From contig JAWKRG010000008.1 of NCBI GenBank assembly GCA_041389725.1, forward strand, positions 62,001 to 126,000: a stretch of DNA of 64,000 nucleotides, in the 5' to 3' direction. The notes under the pieces were generated by a model, which ran no database searches, had not been told where the DNA came from, and saw only the letters and a list, made by a program, of their open reading frames with translations. Shown here piece by piece: positions 19,846-26,704 of this stretch (the stretch's first letter is position 1; every line of letters begins with the position of its first letter). The position numbers were made by a program, and so were the translations under genes. The DNA comes from Polyangiaceae bacterium (lineage in GTDB: Bacteria > Myxococcota_A > Polyangia > Polyangiales > Polyangiaceae).

Positions 19846-20910
19846 CTACAAGGCGCCCTGGACGCGGCGCAGAGTGCCGTCGTCGTTGTTGCACCAGTAG
19901 ACGTAGGGCGTGGCGACGGCGATCCCGTGCGGGTTCGCCTGGTTCTTCGCGATTTCCTCTAGTGCTCCTCCGTTTCGCGGCACGCGCGCGACGAGCCCGG
20001 CGTCTGGATCCGTGAAGTACACGTAGTTGCCGTGAGCGACGACGTAGCCTGGGTCGCGAAGTCCGCTAGCAAGCGCGAGTTCCGTCGTCCCGGCGCGGTC
20101 CACGCGTGAGACCTTGCCGTCGCCGATGTAGTCGCCGCCAGAGGCCCAGTAGACCCCACTGTCGTCGAGGGTGAGGTGCTCCGGGCTCACCTGTGCGGAC
20201 ACGAGGTTCGTCGCTGCACCCGAGTCGAGGCGAATCGAGGCAATCACGCCATTGTCTCCCAACGCCGTGAACACGTGCTCCGTGTCCACCGCGAGTCCTT
20301 GAGGCCCAGAGAGCTGTGTCGCGATGGACTCGATGCCGCCGCCTGGGTTCTTGTTGGTGCGAACGACGGCGCCATCGTTCGTGCTCCAGTAGACGTACGA
20401 GGCGTCGAGGGCCATGTGCCCGGTGCCCTGACTGCCGGAAGCCAGGGTTTCCGTCGCGCCTCCACCCTTTGCCACCTTGACGACAGCGCCATCCAAGGTC
20501 GTGGTCCAGTAGACGGAGCTTGCGTCCACGGCGATGTCACCGATCTCCGGCTGACCCGATGCCAGTGTCGTGACCGAGCCCCCCGCGTGAGCGAGCGCGC
20601 GAACCGCCCCGTCGTCGCTGCCCCAATAGACGTGGGTCGCGTCAGCGGCGATTACGTTGGGACCGCTGATCGCATCCGCCATCACTTCGGGGGCGGTCCA
20701 CTTGCCTGCGCCGGTCCCGCCCGAGCCCGAGCCTGCGCCGTTCCCACCAGAGCCCGACACGCCTCCGCCGCTCCCGCCCGAGCCAGCCGTGCCCGTTGCG
20801 CCATCACTACCGCCGCAGCCTTGCGTCGACCAAAGTATCATCAGCGGCGCCAGTCGATGGGCCCAGCCCGCTATCGGTACAAACGCGCGTCGAGACAAAA
20901 GGTTCACCAT
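19846..20910 (-). CDS. Tethered lipoprotein with seven-repeat beta-propeller
   Basis: The 354-residue product has lipobox STQGC (Cys32) after a long signal sequence and a Gly/Ser linker (about 35-65). The mature domain has seven related blades whose signature is an aromatic strand plus small turn, such as VYWGSDDGAVRAL, VYWTTTLDGAVVKV, VYWSTNDGAVVRT and VYWCNNDDGTLRRV. This is an NHL/TolB-type propeller, likely a binding scaffold at the cell surface. The ligand is unknown. Confidence 0.8.
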   Translation of the reverse strand: MVNLLSRRAFVPIAGWAHRLAPLMILWSTQGCGGSDGATGTAGSGGSGGGVSGSGGNGAGSGSGGTGAGKWTAPEVMADAISGPNVIAADATHVYWGSDDGAVRALAHAGGSVTTLASGQPEIGDIAVDASSVYWTTTLDGAVVKVAKGGGATETLASGSQGTGHMALDASYVYWSTNDGAVVRTNKNPGGGIESIATQLSGPQGLAVDTEHVFTALGDNGVIASIRLDSGAATNLVSAQVSPEHLTLDDSGVYWASGGDYIGDGKVSRVDRAGTTELALASGLRDPGYVVAHGNYVYFTDPDAGLVARVPRNGGALEEIAKNQANPHGIAVATPYVYWCNNDDGTLRRVQGAL

Positions 20911-20934
20911 GCTCTCCCGTGGGTTGCCTCCGCG

Positions 20935-20963
20935 ACTGTAGAATTCAGCGCCCAGCGAGACAA
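20935..20963 (-). promoter_or_regulatory. Putative sigma70-type promoter for the beta-propeller lipoprotein
   Basis: On the reverse strand TTGTCT (20963-20958), a 17-nt spacer and TACAGT (20940-20935) match four of six bases each of the -35 and -10 consensus. The predicted start lies about 18 nt before the gene's ATG. Confidence 0.4.
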
Positions 20964-21119
20964 CCGGACGTCGCCACGAGTTGACGGATGTCCATTCGAC
21001 GCGCGGTTCTACGCGCGCCCTTCCCGTGCGGATCCGGGAACGCTAGGCCACAGCCCCATCGCTTCGCGGTCCTACTCGACCCAAACCCCCACTGCTGAGC
21101 GGAACTGGCCGAAGCGCGC

Positions 21120-21548
21120 TCAGCCGCCAGGCGCTTGCACCAGCTCTTCGCGGTACTGTTCGAGCTTCACTCGCAAGCTGTCCCGGGCCGCGCGAAAGCG
21201 CGCGAGCATCTGCGCCTCGCTCAGGGGTTCGTCGCTCGCGGGGTCGGGCAACGGCCAGTGCAGGCGTCGCGCGTTGCCGAGGAAGACAGGACAGACTTCC
21301 TCCGCACACAAGGTGATCACGGTGTGCACCGTGGCCGGATCGATCTCCTCCACTGCTTTCGAGTGCTGCGCCGCAAGATCGATGCCCAGCTCGCGCATCA
21401 CTTCGATGGCGTAGGGATTGACGCGAGTGGGCTTGCTCCCGGCGCTCTGCACCGTGACTGCATCGCCATAAAGATCGCGTGCCAATCCCTCGGCCATTTG
21501 GCTGCGCGCCGAGTTCGCTACGCACAGGAACAAAAGGCCGGCTTTCAC
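21120..21548 (-). CDS. arsC: Arsenate reductase ArsC (low-molecular-weight phosphatase fold)
   Basis: The 142-residue protein has the CX5R phosphate/arsenate loop C9-VANSA-R15 and two further Cys at 81 and 86 (TLCAEEVCPVF), as in ArsC enzymes that relay a disulfide during arsenate reduction. WPLPDPA follows, with the general-acid Asp. It would convert arsenate to arsenite for the Acr3 pump encoded just upstream. The start overlaps the acr3 stop by 4 nt (ATGA), so they are one operon. No arsenic-type ArsR gene lies next to it. Confidence 0.92.
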   Translation of the reverse strand: MKAGLLFLCVANSARSQMAEGLARDLYGDAVTVQSAGSKPTRVNPYAIEVMRELGIDLAAQHSKAVEEIDPATVHTVITLCAEEVCPVFLGNARRLHWPLPDPASDEPLSEAQMLARFRAARDSLRVKLEQYREELVQAPGG

Positions 21549-22657
21549 GGCGCCTCCGCCGGCAAGTCGGTGTCGCAGGCTGCTCCCGCTTGCATGCGCA
21601 CTTCAGGAAAGTAGCGCTTGCCGATCCACAGAGCCACGTTCACCAGACCGATCAGCACCGGCACCTCGACCAAAGGCCCGATCACCGCCGCGAAGGCCGC
21701 GCCGCTGTGGATGCCGAAGCTGGCGATGGCCACGGCGATGGCCAGTTCGAAATTGTTGGAGGCCGCGGTGAAAGAAAGCGTCGCGGACTGCTCGTAGTTC
21801 GCTCCGACCCGTTTGCTCATGAAGAACGAGATCAGGAACATGACCACGAAGTAGATCAGCAACGGCACTGCGATGCGCACCACGTCCAAGGGCAGCTCCA
21901 CGATGGCCTCGCCCTTCAGCGAAAACATCACGACGATAGTGAACAGCAACGACACCAAGGTGATGGGCCCGATGCGTGGCGCGAACTCGCTCTCGTACCA
22001 GTCGCGCCCCTTTTGGCTCACGAGCACCCGCCGCGTGACAAAGCCGGCTGCGAAAGGCACGCCCAAGTAGATCGCGACGCTCTTCGCGATCTCGCCGATG
22101 GTGATGTTCACCACCGCGCCCTGCAAGCCGAGCCAGCTCGGCAGCAGCGTAGCGAATAGGTAGGCGTACAGCGAGAAGAAGAGCACCTGGAAGATCGAGT
22201 TGAAGGCGACCAGCCCCGCGCAGTACTCGCGGTCCCCTTTGGCCAGATCGTTCCAGACGATCACCATCGCGATGCAGCGCGCCAGGCCAATCAGGATCAG
22301 ACCGAGCATGTACTCGGGCTTGTCGCGCAGAAAGATGACGGACAGCGCGAACATCAGCACCGGCCCCACCACCCAGTTCTGCACCAATGACAGGCCCAGC
22401 ACGCGCTTGTTGCGAAACACCCTTCCCAGCTCCTCGTACCGAACCTTCGCCAGGGGCGGATACATCATCAGGATGAGGCCGACGGCGATCGGGATGCTGG
22501 TCGTACCGATGCTCAGGGCGTTCAGGCCGCGCACCAGCCCCGGAGCCAAGAAGCCCAAGGCCACGCCGAGGGCCATGGCGGCGAAGATCCACACCGTCAG
22601 GTAGCGGTCCAGGAAGGACAGGCGCCGCATCAAACCCGGAGAAGCCGTCTCGTTCAT
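21545..22657 (-). CDS. acr3: ACR3 family arsenite efflux transporter
   Basis: The 370-residue protein has ten hydrophobic helices and Acr3 family sequences such as LSFLDRYLTVWIFAAMALGV at the N-terminus, PLAKVRYEELGRVFRNKRVL, and ARCIAMVIVWNDLAKGD, which contains the conserved Cys of the substrate pathway. It exports arsenite through the inner membrane. It is the first gene of the acr3-arsC operon. The 98-bp gap upstream, to a divergent gene, must hold the promoter; no clear operator was seen. Confidence 0.93.
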   Translation of the reverse strand: MNETASPGLMRRLSFLDRYLTVWIFAAMALGVALGFLAPGLVRGLNALSIGTTSIPIAVGLILMMYPPLAKVRYEELGRVFRNKRVLGLSLVQNWVVGPVLMFALSVIFLRDKPEYMLGLILIGLARCIAMVIVWNDLAKGDREYCAGLVAFNSIFQVLFFSLYAYLFATLLPSWLGLQGAVVNITIGEIAKSVAIYLGVPFAAGFVTRRVLVSQKGRDWYESEFAPRIGPITLVSLLFTIVVMFSLKGEAIVELPLDVVRIAVPLLIYFVVMFLISFFMSKRVGANYEQSATLSFTAASNNFELAIAVAIASFGIHSGAAFAAVIGPLVEVPVLIGLVNVALWIGKRYFPEVRMQAGAACDTDLPAEAP

Positions 22658-22755
22658 CGTCGATTCACCATCAGGAGCGCGCGGGCTATCGCGGCTGCCC
22701 GCTCTGCTCAGGGCCTATACGCCAGGACTCGCCGCCAGGCTATCCTGCTCGCGCC

Positions 22756-23862
22756 ATGCTGGATCTGCACGCGCCGCCCTACGCGGACTACGCCCAGAGG
22801 TTGGACCGCCTGCGACGAGATCCCACCAGCTGGACGAGTCTCGGCTTCGCGGCGAGCGGCGACGAGCCGGGTGTCGACGTGCACGAACTCGATCGCTGGC
22901 GCGTCGTACATCTCTTGCACTTGTCGGCCACCCCCGCCGATCGCGATCTGATCCGCTACCTGCTCGATCAGGAGATCTTGGCGCGCGTCCACTGCGCCGA
23001 GGGCGCGGGCGATCCGCTGAGCATGCTCTCCACGCTGCTGCTCGAGTTCGGCGACGAAGGCGACGCGGCGCGCTTTTGGCGCGCGAAGACGGCCAACTTC
23101 GACACCAGCGCCGGCGGGTACGACATCGAGTTCATCGTGGCGCGCCTCGACGGTGACGACGTCGCCACGCGCGTAGCCAGCGCCGACATCGCCGCAGCCC
23201 TTGCCGCCATGGGAACCGACGACCTCGACGCCTTGGAACGCTACGACTGGGCGCAGATCCGCGACGACCTTCCGGGTTGGCGATCGTCCCTCGACCGGCG
23301 CTATTCGCGAAAGGCGCCCGAGGATCCGCAGGCGTGTGAGGCTTGGGCGGAGCTCTTCGGCGACTCCGCAGGCGTCCTCCACCATGGCCTCGCGGCGGCG
23401 AACTCCGAGCTGGATCGCGCCTACGTCTACCGTCGCGTCGGCCAACATGCGCAGGCCGCGCGCCGCTTTCGTGAAGCCGCCGGCAGCGCCGCGGACGCCT
23501 GGGAACGCACGTCGCGACTGCGCGACGCCTTGAGCGAAGCGACCAAGGCCGGCCAGACGGATCTGGAGTCCGCCCGAAGCATCGACGCTCTTCGCGCCCA
23601 AATCGAGAGCTGGAACGAAGTGGGCCTCGGGCGCATGAGCACCGAAGCTGTCTTCGAACAAGCCGCCATCGCCGAAGACGAAGCAACGGGCCGCGCGCTC
23701 TTTCGGTTGGCAGAACGCTGGCGCAGCGAACTCCGCTCCTTCTTCTTGGTGGGACTCGAAGCTGCCCTGCGCGCCGCCCAGCGCTGGGGCAGCGAGGCCG
23801 ACGTCGAACGCATTCGCCAAGCGCTCCACGACGAACGAGCTCGAATCGGTGCCCTCGACTGA
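22756..23862 (+). CDS. Conserved-looking hypothetical protein, mostly helical
   Basis: The 368-residue acidic protein has no signal peptide, membrane segment or family motif I recognise. The second half is rich in amphipathic helices with Ala/Arg/Glu (AYVYRRVGQHAQAARRFREA), reminiscent of TPR-like repeats. The codon pattern is strongly G/C in third positions, as in its neighbours, which supports real coding. It is divergent from acr3, but nothing ties it to arsenic. The last codons form the first unit of a repeat tract that continues past the stop. Confidence 0.65.
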   Translation: MLDLHAPPYADYAQRLDRLRRDPTSWTSLGFAASGDEPGVDVHELDRWRVVHLLHLSATPADRDLIRYLLDQEILARVHCAEGAGDPLSMLSTLLLEFGDEGDAARFWRAKTANFDTSAGGYDIEFIVARLDGDDVATRVASADIAAALAAMGTDDLDALERYDWAQIRDDLPGWRSSLDRRYSRKAPEDPQACEAWAELFGDSAGVLHHGLAAANSELDRAYVYRRVGQHAQAARRFREAAGSAADAWERTSRLRDALSEATKAGQTDLESARSIDALRAQIESWNEVGLGRMSTEAVFEQAAIAEDEATGRALFRLAERWRSELRSFFLVGLEAALRAAQRWGSEADVERIRQALHDERARIGALD

Positions 23863-23990
23863 GCGAGTGGACCGAGTCCGGCCTCGTGCCCACGACTGAC
23901 CCCGTGCAAGTCTGCCCGCGTGCCCTCGACTGAGCGAGGGGAACGGGTCTGCCTGGGTGCCCTCGACCGATCACGACGATCTGCGCGCGC
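23849..23990 (+). repeat. Four imperfect 34-37 bp direct repeats spanning a gene end
   Basis: Units begin at 23849, 23886, 23920 and 23957, each with GTGCCC(T/A)CGAC(T/C)GA. Units 1 and 3 share GTGCCCTCGACTGAGCGAG. The first unit contains the final codons and stop of the upstream gene. This tract and the promoter at 24146 are all I see in the 318-bp gap before the ArsR gene. Confidence 0.65.
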
Positions 23991-24145
23991 GCCTGTTTCC
24001 CACGCCTCGGCGCAGCGTCGCCGCGGTACGAGCGCGCGTGTCCACGCCCCTGACCACTCAGCGGCGCGCCCGTTTCCCCGCCTCGGGACATCACCGCCGC
24101 GCCACGCGACGCCTCTTTGTCTCGGCGAAGTGAAACGAAGCCCGC

Positions 24146-24174
24146 TTGACAATCCATAAGTATAGGCTTATATG
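24146..24174 (+). promoter_or_regulatory. Strong sigma70-type promoter with operator in its spacer
   Basis: TTGACA (24146-24151), a 17-nt spacer and TATATG (24169-24174) make a near-consensus promoter. The inverted repeat ATAAG-N6-CTTAT (24156-24171) fills the spacer and overlaps the -10, as expected for an ArsR-family site. The predicted transcription start falls at or next to the ATG at 24181, so the mRNA would be leaderless. Confidence 0.7.
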
Positions 24175-24180
24175 TGAACC

Positions 24181-24507
24181 ATGCTGTCGGCCGCAGCCGA
24201 AGATCGGATCTTTCACGCGCTGGCGGATCCAAGCCGGCGGGCGATCTTCCAGTCCCTGGCGGGCGGCGAGGCCGCGGTGAAAGACCTCACGGCGCGCTTC
24301 GACATATCCCAGCCCGCGGTGTCACAGCACCTCGCCACCCTGAGGGACGCTGGGTTGGTGCGAGGACGACGCGAAGGTCGTCGCGTCTACTACCGAGTCG
24401 AACCGGGCGGCATCAAGCCCCTCGTCGATTGGATCGTGCACTACCGGGCATTCTGGGCGCAGCACCTCGCGAAGCTCGAGCGCCTATTGGACGACATGGA
24501 CCCATGA
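24181..24507 (+). CDS. ArsR/SmtB-family winged-helix regulator (SRPBCC-linked type)
   Basis: The 108-residue protein is a single winged helix: ALADPSRRAIFQSLAGGEA, then AVKDLTARFDISQPAVSQHL and the wing GRREGRRVYYRVEP. It lacks the Cys/His metal-site pairs of metal-sensing ArsR proteins. It is coupled (ATGA overlap) to an AHSA1-type SRPBCC gene, a very common bacterial pair. It probably represses its own operon through the palindrome in the promoter spacer. Confidence 0.9.
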   Translation: MLSAAAEDRIFHALADPSRRAIFQSLAGGEAAVKDLTARFDISQPAVSQHLATLRDAGLVRGRREGRRVYYRVEPGGIKPLVDWIVHYRAFWAQHLAKLERLLDDMDP

Positions 24508-24944
24508 CCTTCACCGACACCACTCCACTTTCCCAAGCCGACACCGCTTCTTTCGAAATCGAGCTGGCGCATCCCCCTGAGAAGGTGTGGCGCGCGCTGA
24601 CCGACCCGGAATTGCTCACACAGTGGCTCTTGCCCGTCGTCGAACACCAGTTTCATGAAGGCGGCGAGTTTCGACTGCAAGCGCCTGTGCAACCTGGTTG
24701 GGACGGTAGCGTCAGCTGCCGCTATCTCGAGATCGAAGCGCCGAGCAAGCTGCGCTGGGCGTGGGTCGTTGGCGAACTCGACACCATCGTCAGCGTGACG
24801 CTCACTGCCACGCCATCGGGCACGCGCATGACGCTGGCGCAGTCGGGGTTCAAGCCGCACCAAAAGCAGAACTTCGGCGGGGCGCGCTACGGCTGGAAGA
24901 TGATGAGTGGAAGGCTCGGCGAGTTGCTCGAGAAGACCCCGTGA
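24504..24944 (+). CDS. SRPBCC/AHSA1-domain protein
   Basis: The 146-residue protein starts at the ATG overlapping the ArsR stop. It has the START-like fold of activator-of-Hsp90 homologues: FEIELAHPPEKVWRALTDPE at the start, then LTQWLLPVVEHQFHEGGEFR, and GWKMMSGRLGELLEK at the C-terminal helix. It would bind a hydrophobic ligand. The role is unknown but coupled to the preceding repressor. Confidence 0.9.
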   Translation: MTFTDTTPLSQADTASFEIELAHPPEKVWRALTDPELLTQWLLPVVEHQFHEGGEFRLQAPVQPGWDGSVSCRYLEIEAPSKLRWAWVVGELDTIVSVTLTATPSGTRMTLAQSGFKPHQKQNFGGARYGWKMMSGRLGELLEKTP

Positions 24945-25057
24945 AGTACGCGATGAATGCGATTGCGGCGCCAGGGACGAAGAGCGCCCAACCCGACTGC
25001 GTAGTCACCGCTTGCGGGCCGCCGCGCTGGGAGTCCACGCAACTCGCGCGCTTGGTC

Positions 25058-25594
25058 TTACGGGGGAACTGGTTCGTACACCAGTTGCACCAGACCGCCG
25101 CCGATGTCGCGGCTGGAGCGCAACCCGAGACGACGACGTCGGGTCACGCCGGAAAAGAGCGATTTGCCTGCGCCGAGGACGACGGGCACCAGGGTCAGCG
25201 TCAGCTCGTCGACCACGCCGGCATCGAGCGCACTCCGCACCAGTGCGCCGCCGTCGAGGTACACGTCGCGCTCGCCCGCGACCTGTCGAGCTTGGTTCAG
25301 CATCTCGTCGATGTTGCCGCCCACCGCGCTGACCCAAGCGCGCGGCGACACGAGTGGACGCGACGTGGCGACGAGCATCGGGATCTCACCGTAGGGCCAG
25401 GCATCGAATCCCGTGACGACTTCGAAGGTGTTGCGCCCCATGACGATGGCGCCGATCTGTGCCAGGAAAGGCGTGAAGGTATCCTCGATCTCGGCATCGC
25501 CGGCGGGTAGCCAATCGAGCTCGTCCCGAGGACCTGCGATGAATCCGTCGAGCGAACAGGCCAGGAACACCCGTATGCGGCCGGGGTGCATCAT
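25058..25594 (-). CDS. Dihydrofolate reductase family / RibD C-terminal-domain protein
   Basis: The 178-residue protein starts at the ATG overlapping (ATGA) the stop of a small upstream frame. It shows RIRVFLACSLDGFIAGP, then GAIVMGRNTFEVV and DVYLDGGALVRSALDAGVVDEL with VPVVLGAGKSLF. These are marks of RibD-C/YyaP-type reductases, NADPH-binding relatives of DHFR. True FolA function is unlikely. The substrate is unknown. Confidence 0.88.
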   Translation of the reverse strand: MMHPGRIRVFLACSLDGFIAGPRDELDWLPAGDAEIEDTFTPFLAQIGAIVMGRNTFEVVTGFDAWPYGEIPMLVATSRPLVSPRAWVSAVGGNIDEMLNQARQVAGERDVYLDGGALVRSALDAGVVDELTLTLVPVVLGAGKSLFSGVTRRRRLGLRSSRDIGGGLVQLVYEPVPP

Positions 25595-25815
25595 TTCCCG
25601 ATGGGGTGACGCCGGGCCTTCGCGGCCAGGGCCTCTCCAGGTTCCTCGACCCACGCCGCGCCGACGGACCTTGCGAGGTCGCGCGCGATGTCACTCAACT
25701 CCAAGGCCTGCGCCAAACGGTCGGACGCCGTGGCGCTACGAGCGTCGCGGTGTCGAAGCGCGTCTTCGTCTTCGCCCCGTTCGGAAAGGCGCCGGAGTCG
25801 AAGTAGCGGGTTCAC
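25591..25815 (-). CDS. Possible small protein coupled to the RibD-like gene
   Basis: A GTG-started frame of 74 residues (VNPLLRLRRLSERGEDED at the N-terminus) ends in an ATGA overlap with the next start. It is highly charged and helical, with no recognised domain. The overlap and G/C-rich third positions favour a real gene, but no clear ribosome-binding site is seen and the start could be elsewhere. Confidence 0.4.
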   Translation of the reverse strand: MNPLLRLRRLSERGEDEDALRHRDARSATASDRLAQALELSDIARDLARSVGAAWVEEPGEALAAKARRHPIGK

Positions 25816-26018
25816 CGAGCGGAGTATATCGCGTGGAGGAGTCGGGATGCAGATCCCTGACGCTGCGGAGCCCCAGCGAATGGCGCGAGGTGCGCTCGAA
25901 CGAGGGCGAGAACTGTAGTCGCCGAGCGACAGTTCGTGCCGTGCACGCACGGTCCGGCGCGTCTATGCACGCTCTCACGGCAGTTACGGGCGGCACGACT
26001 TCTGCTTGGCCGCCGGGC

Positions 26019-26633
26019 ATGCGAAAGATTGTGTTCGGATTGGCTTTGGTGTTCTTGGGGTGTTCGTCCGACGACGACGGCTTGCCGTCCGGCACCGGGG
26101 GCGCCGCCGGTGCCGCTGGCGCGGCCGGGGCCACCACGGGCGGTGCGGGAGGCGCGTCCGGCAGTGGCGCGGTGGGAGGCGCGTCGGGTTCCGCCAGCGG
26201 TGGCGTCTCGGGAGCCGCGAGTGGTGGCGCTGCAGGCAGTGGCGGCGGCGCGCCGGGGATCTGCAGCGACGCGCAAAACCCCATGTTCGGCTCCTGCATC
26301 GAGGCGTTCCTGAAGGGGTGCTATCAGCCCGACACCAACGGCACCTGCAGCGACGCGGGAGGCGTCACGCAATGGTCCGATGGATCCAAGTTCGTTCGTA
26401 CCGGGTCTGACGCGGGGATGTATGCCCCCGGCGCAACGACGCCGTGCATCGATGTGGTGACCGACAGCGGCGGCATCACGGCTACGAAAGGTTCCGCGGT
26501 GCTGAAGTACGTCGCTGACAGCGCGACTGGCATGGGCACCATCCACTGTCCCGACGGCTCGAGCTTCACAGCCACCTTCGAGCAAGTCACCAACTTCAAC
26601 GGCTGCTGGGGCATTGACTGCCCGGGCAACTAG
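26019..26633 (+). CDS. Small tethered lipoprotein
   Basis: The 204-residue product has a signal peptide with lipobox VFLGC (Cys15), then DDD, which next to the lipid Cys could affect sorting. A Gly/Ala/Ser linker of about 65 residues follows. The globular end has six Cys (CSDAQNPMFGSCIEAFLKGC, then C residues in TNGTC, TPCID, IHCPD and CWGIDC). No family was recognised. It is likely extracytoplasmic and disulfide-bonded. Confidence 0.75.
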   Translation: MRKIVFGLALVFLGCSSDDDGLPSGTGGAAGAAGAAGATTGGAGGASGSGAVGGASGSASGGVSGAASGGAAGSGGGAPGICSDAQNPMFGSCIEAFLKGCYQPDTNGTCSDAGGVTQWSDGSKFVRTGSDAGMYAPGATTPCIDVVTDSGGITATKGSAVLKYVADSATGMGTIHCPDGSSFTATFEQVTNFNGCWGIDCPGN

Positions 26634-26656
26634 CGGGTCTTCTCGGACGTGAAGCA

Positions 26657-26674
26657 CCCTCGGCAATCCGAGGG
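26657..26674. terminator. Hairpin between converging genes
   Basis: CCCTCGG-CAAT-CCGAGGG is a perfect 7-bp stem with a 4-nt loop, in the 71-bp gap between the lipoprotein gene and the kinase gene on the other strand. It lacks a good T tract, but position and stem suggest a two-way transcription stop. Confidence 0.5.
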
Positions 26675-26704
26675 AATTCGCACTCGGTGCCGGAGCGCTC
26701 GCGC

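Noticed and set aside
24181..24507. ArsR gene considered as the regulator of acr3-arsC
   Set aside because: It is 1.5 kb away on the other strand, lacks Cys ligands and is coupled to an SRPBCC gene.
24850..25038. A 62-codon reverse frame with a hydrophobic stretch
   Set aside because: It is mostly antisense to the SRPBCC gene, has no ribosome-binding site, and the hydrophobic part is short.
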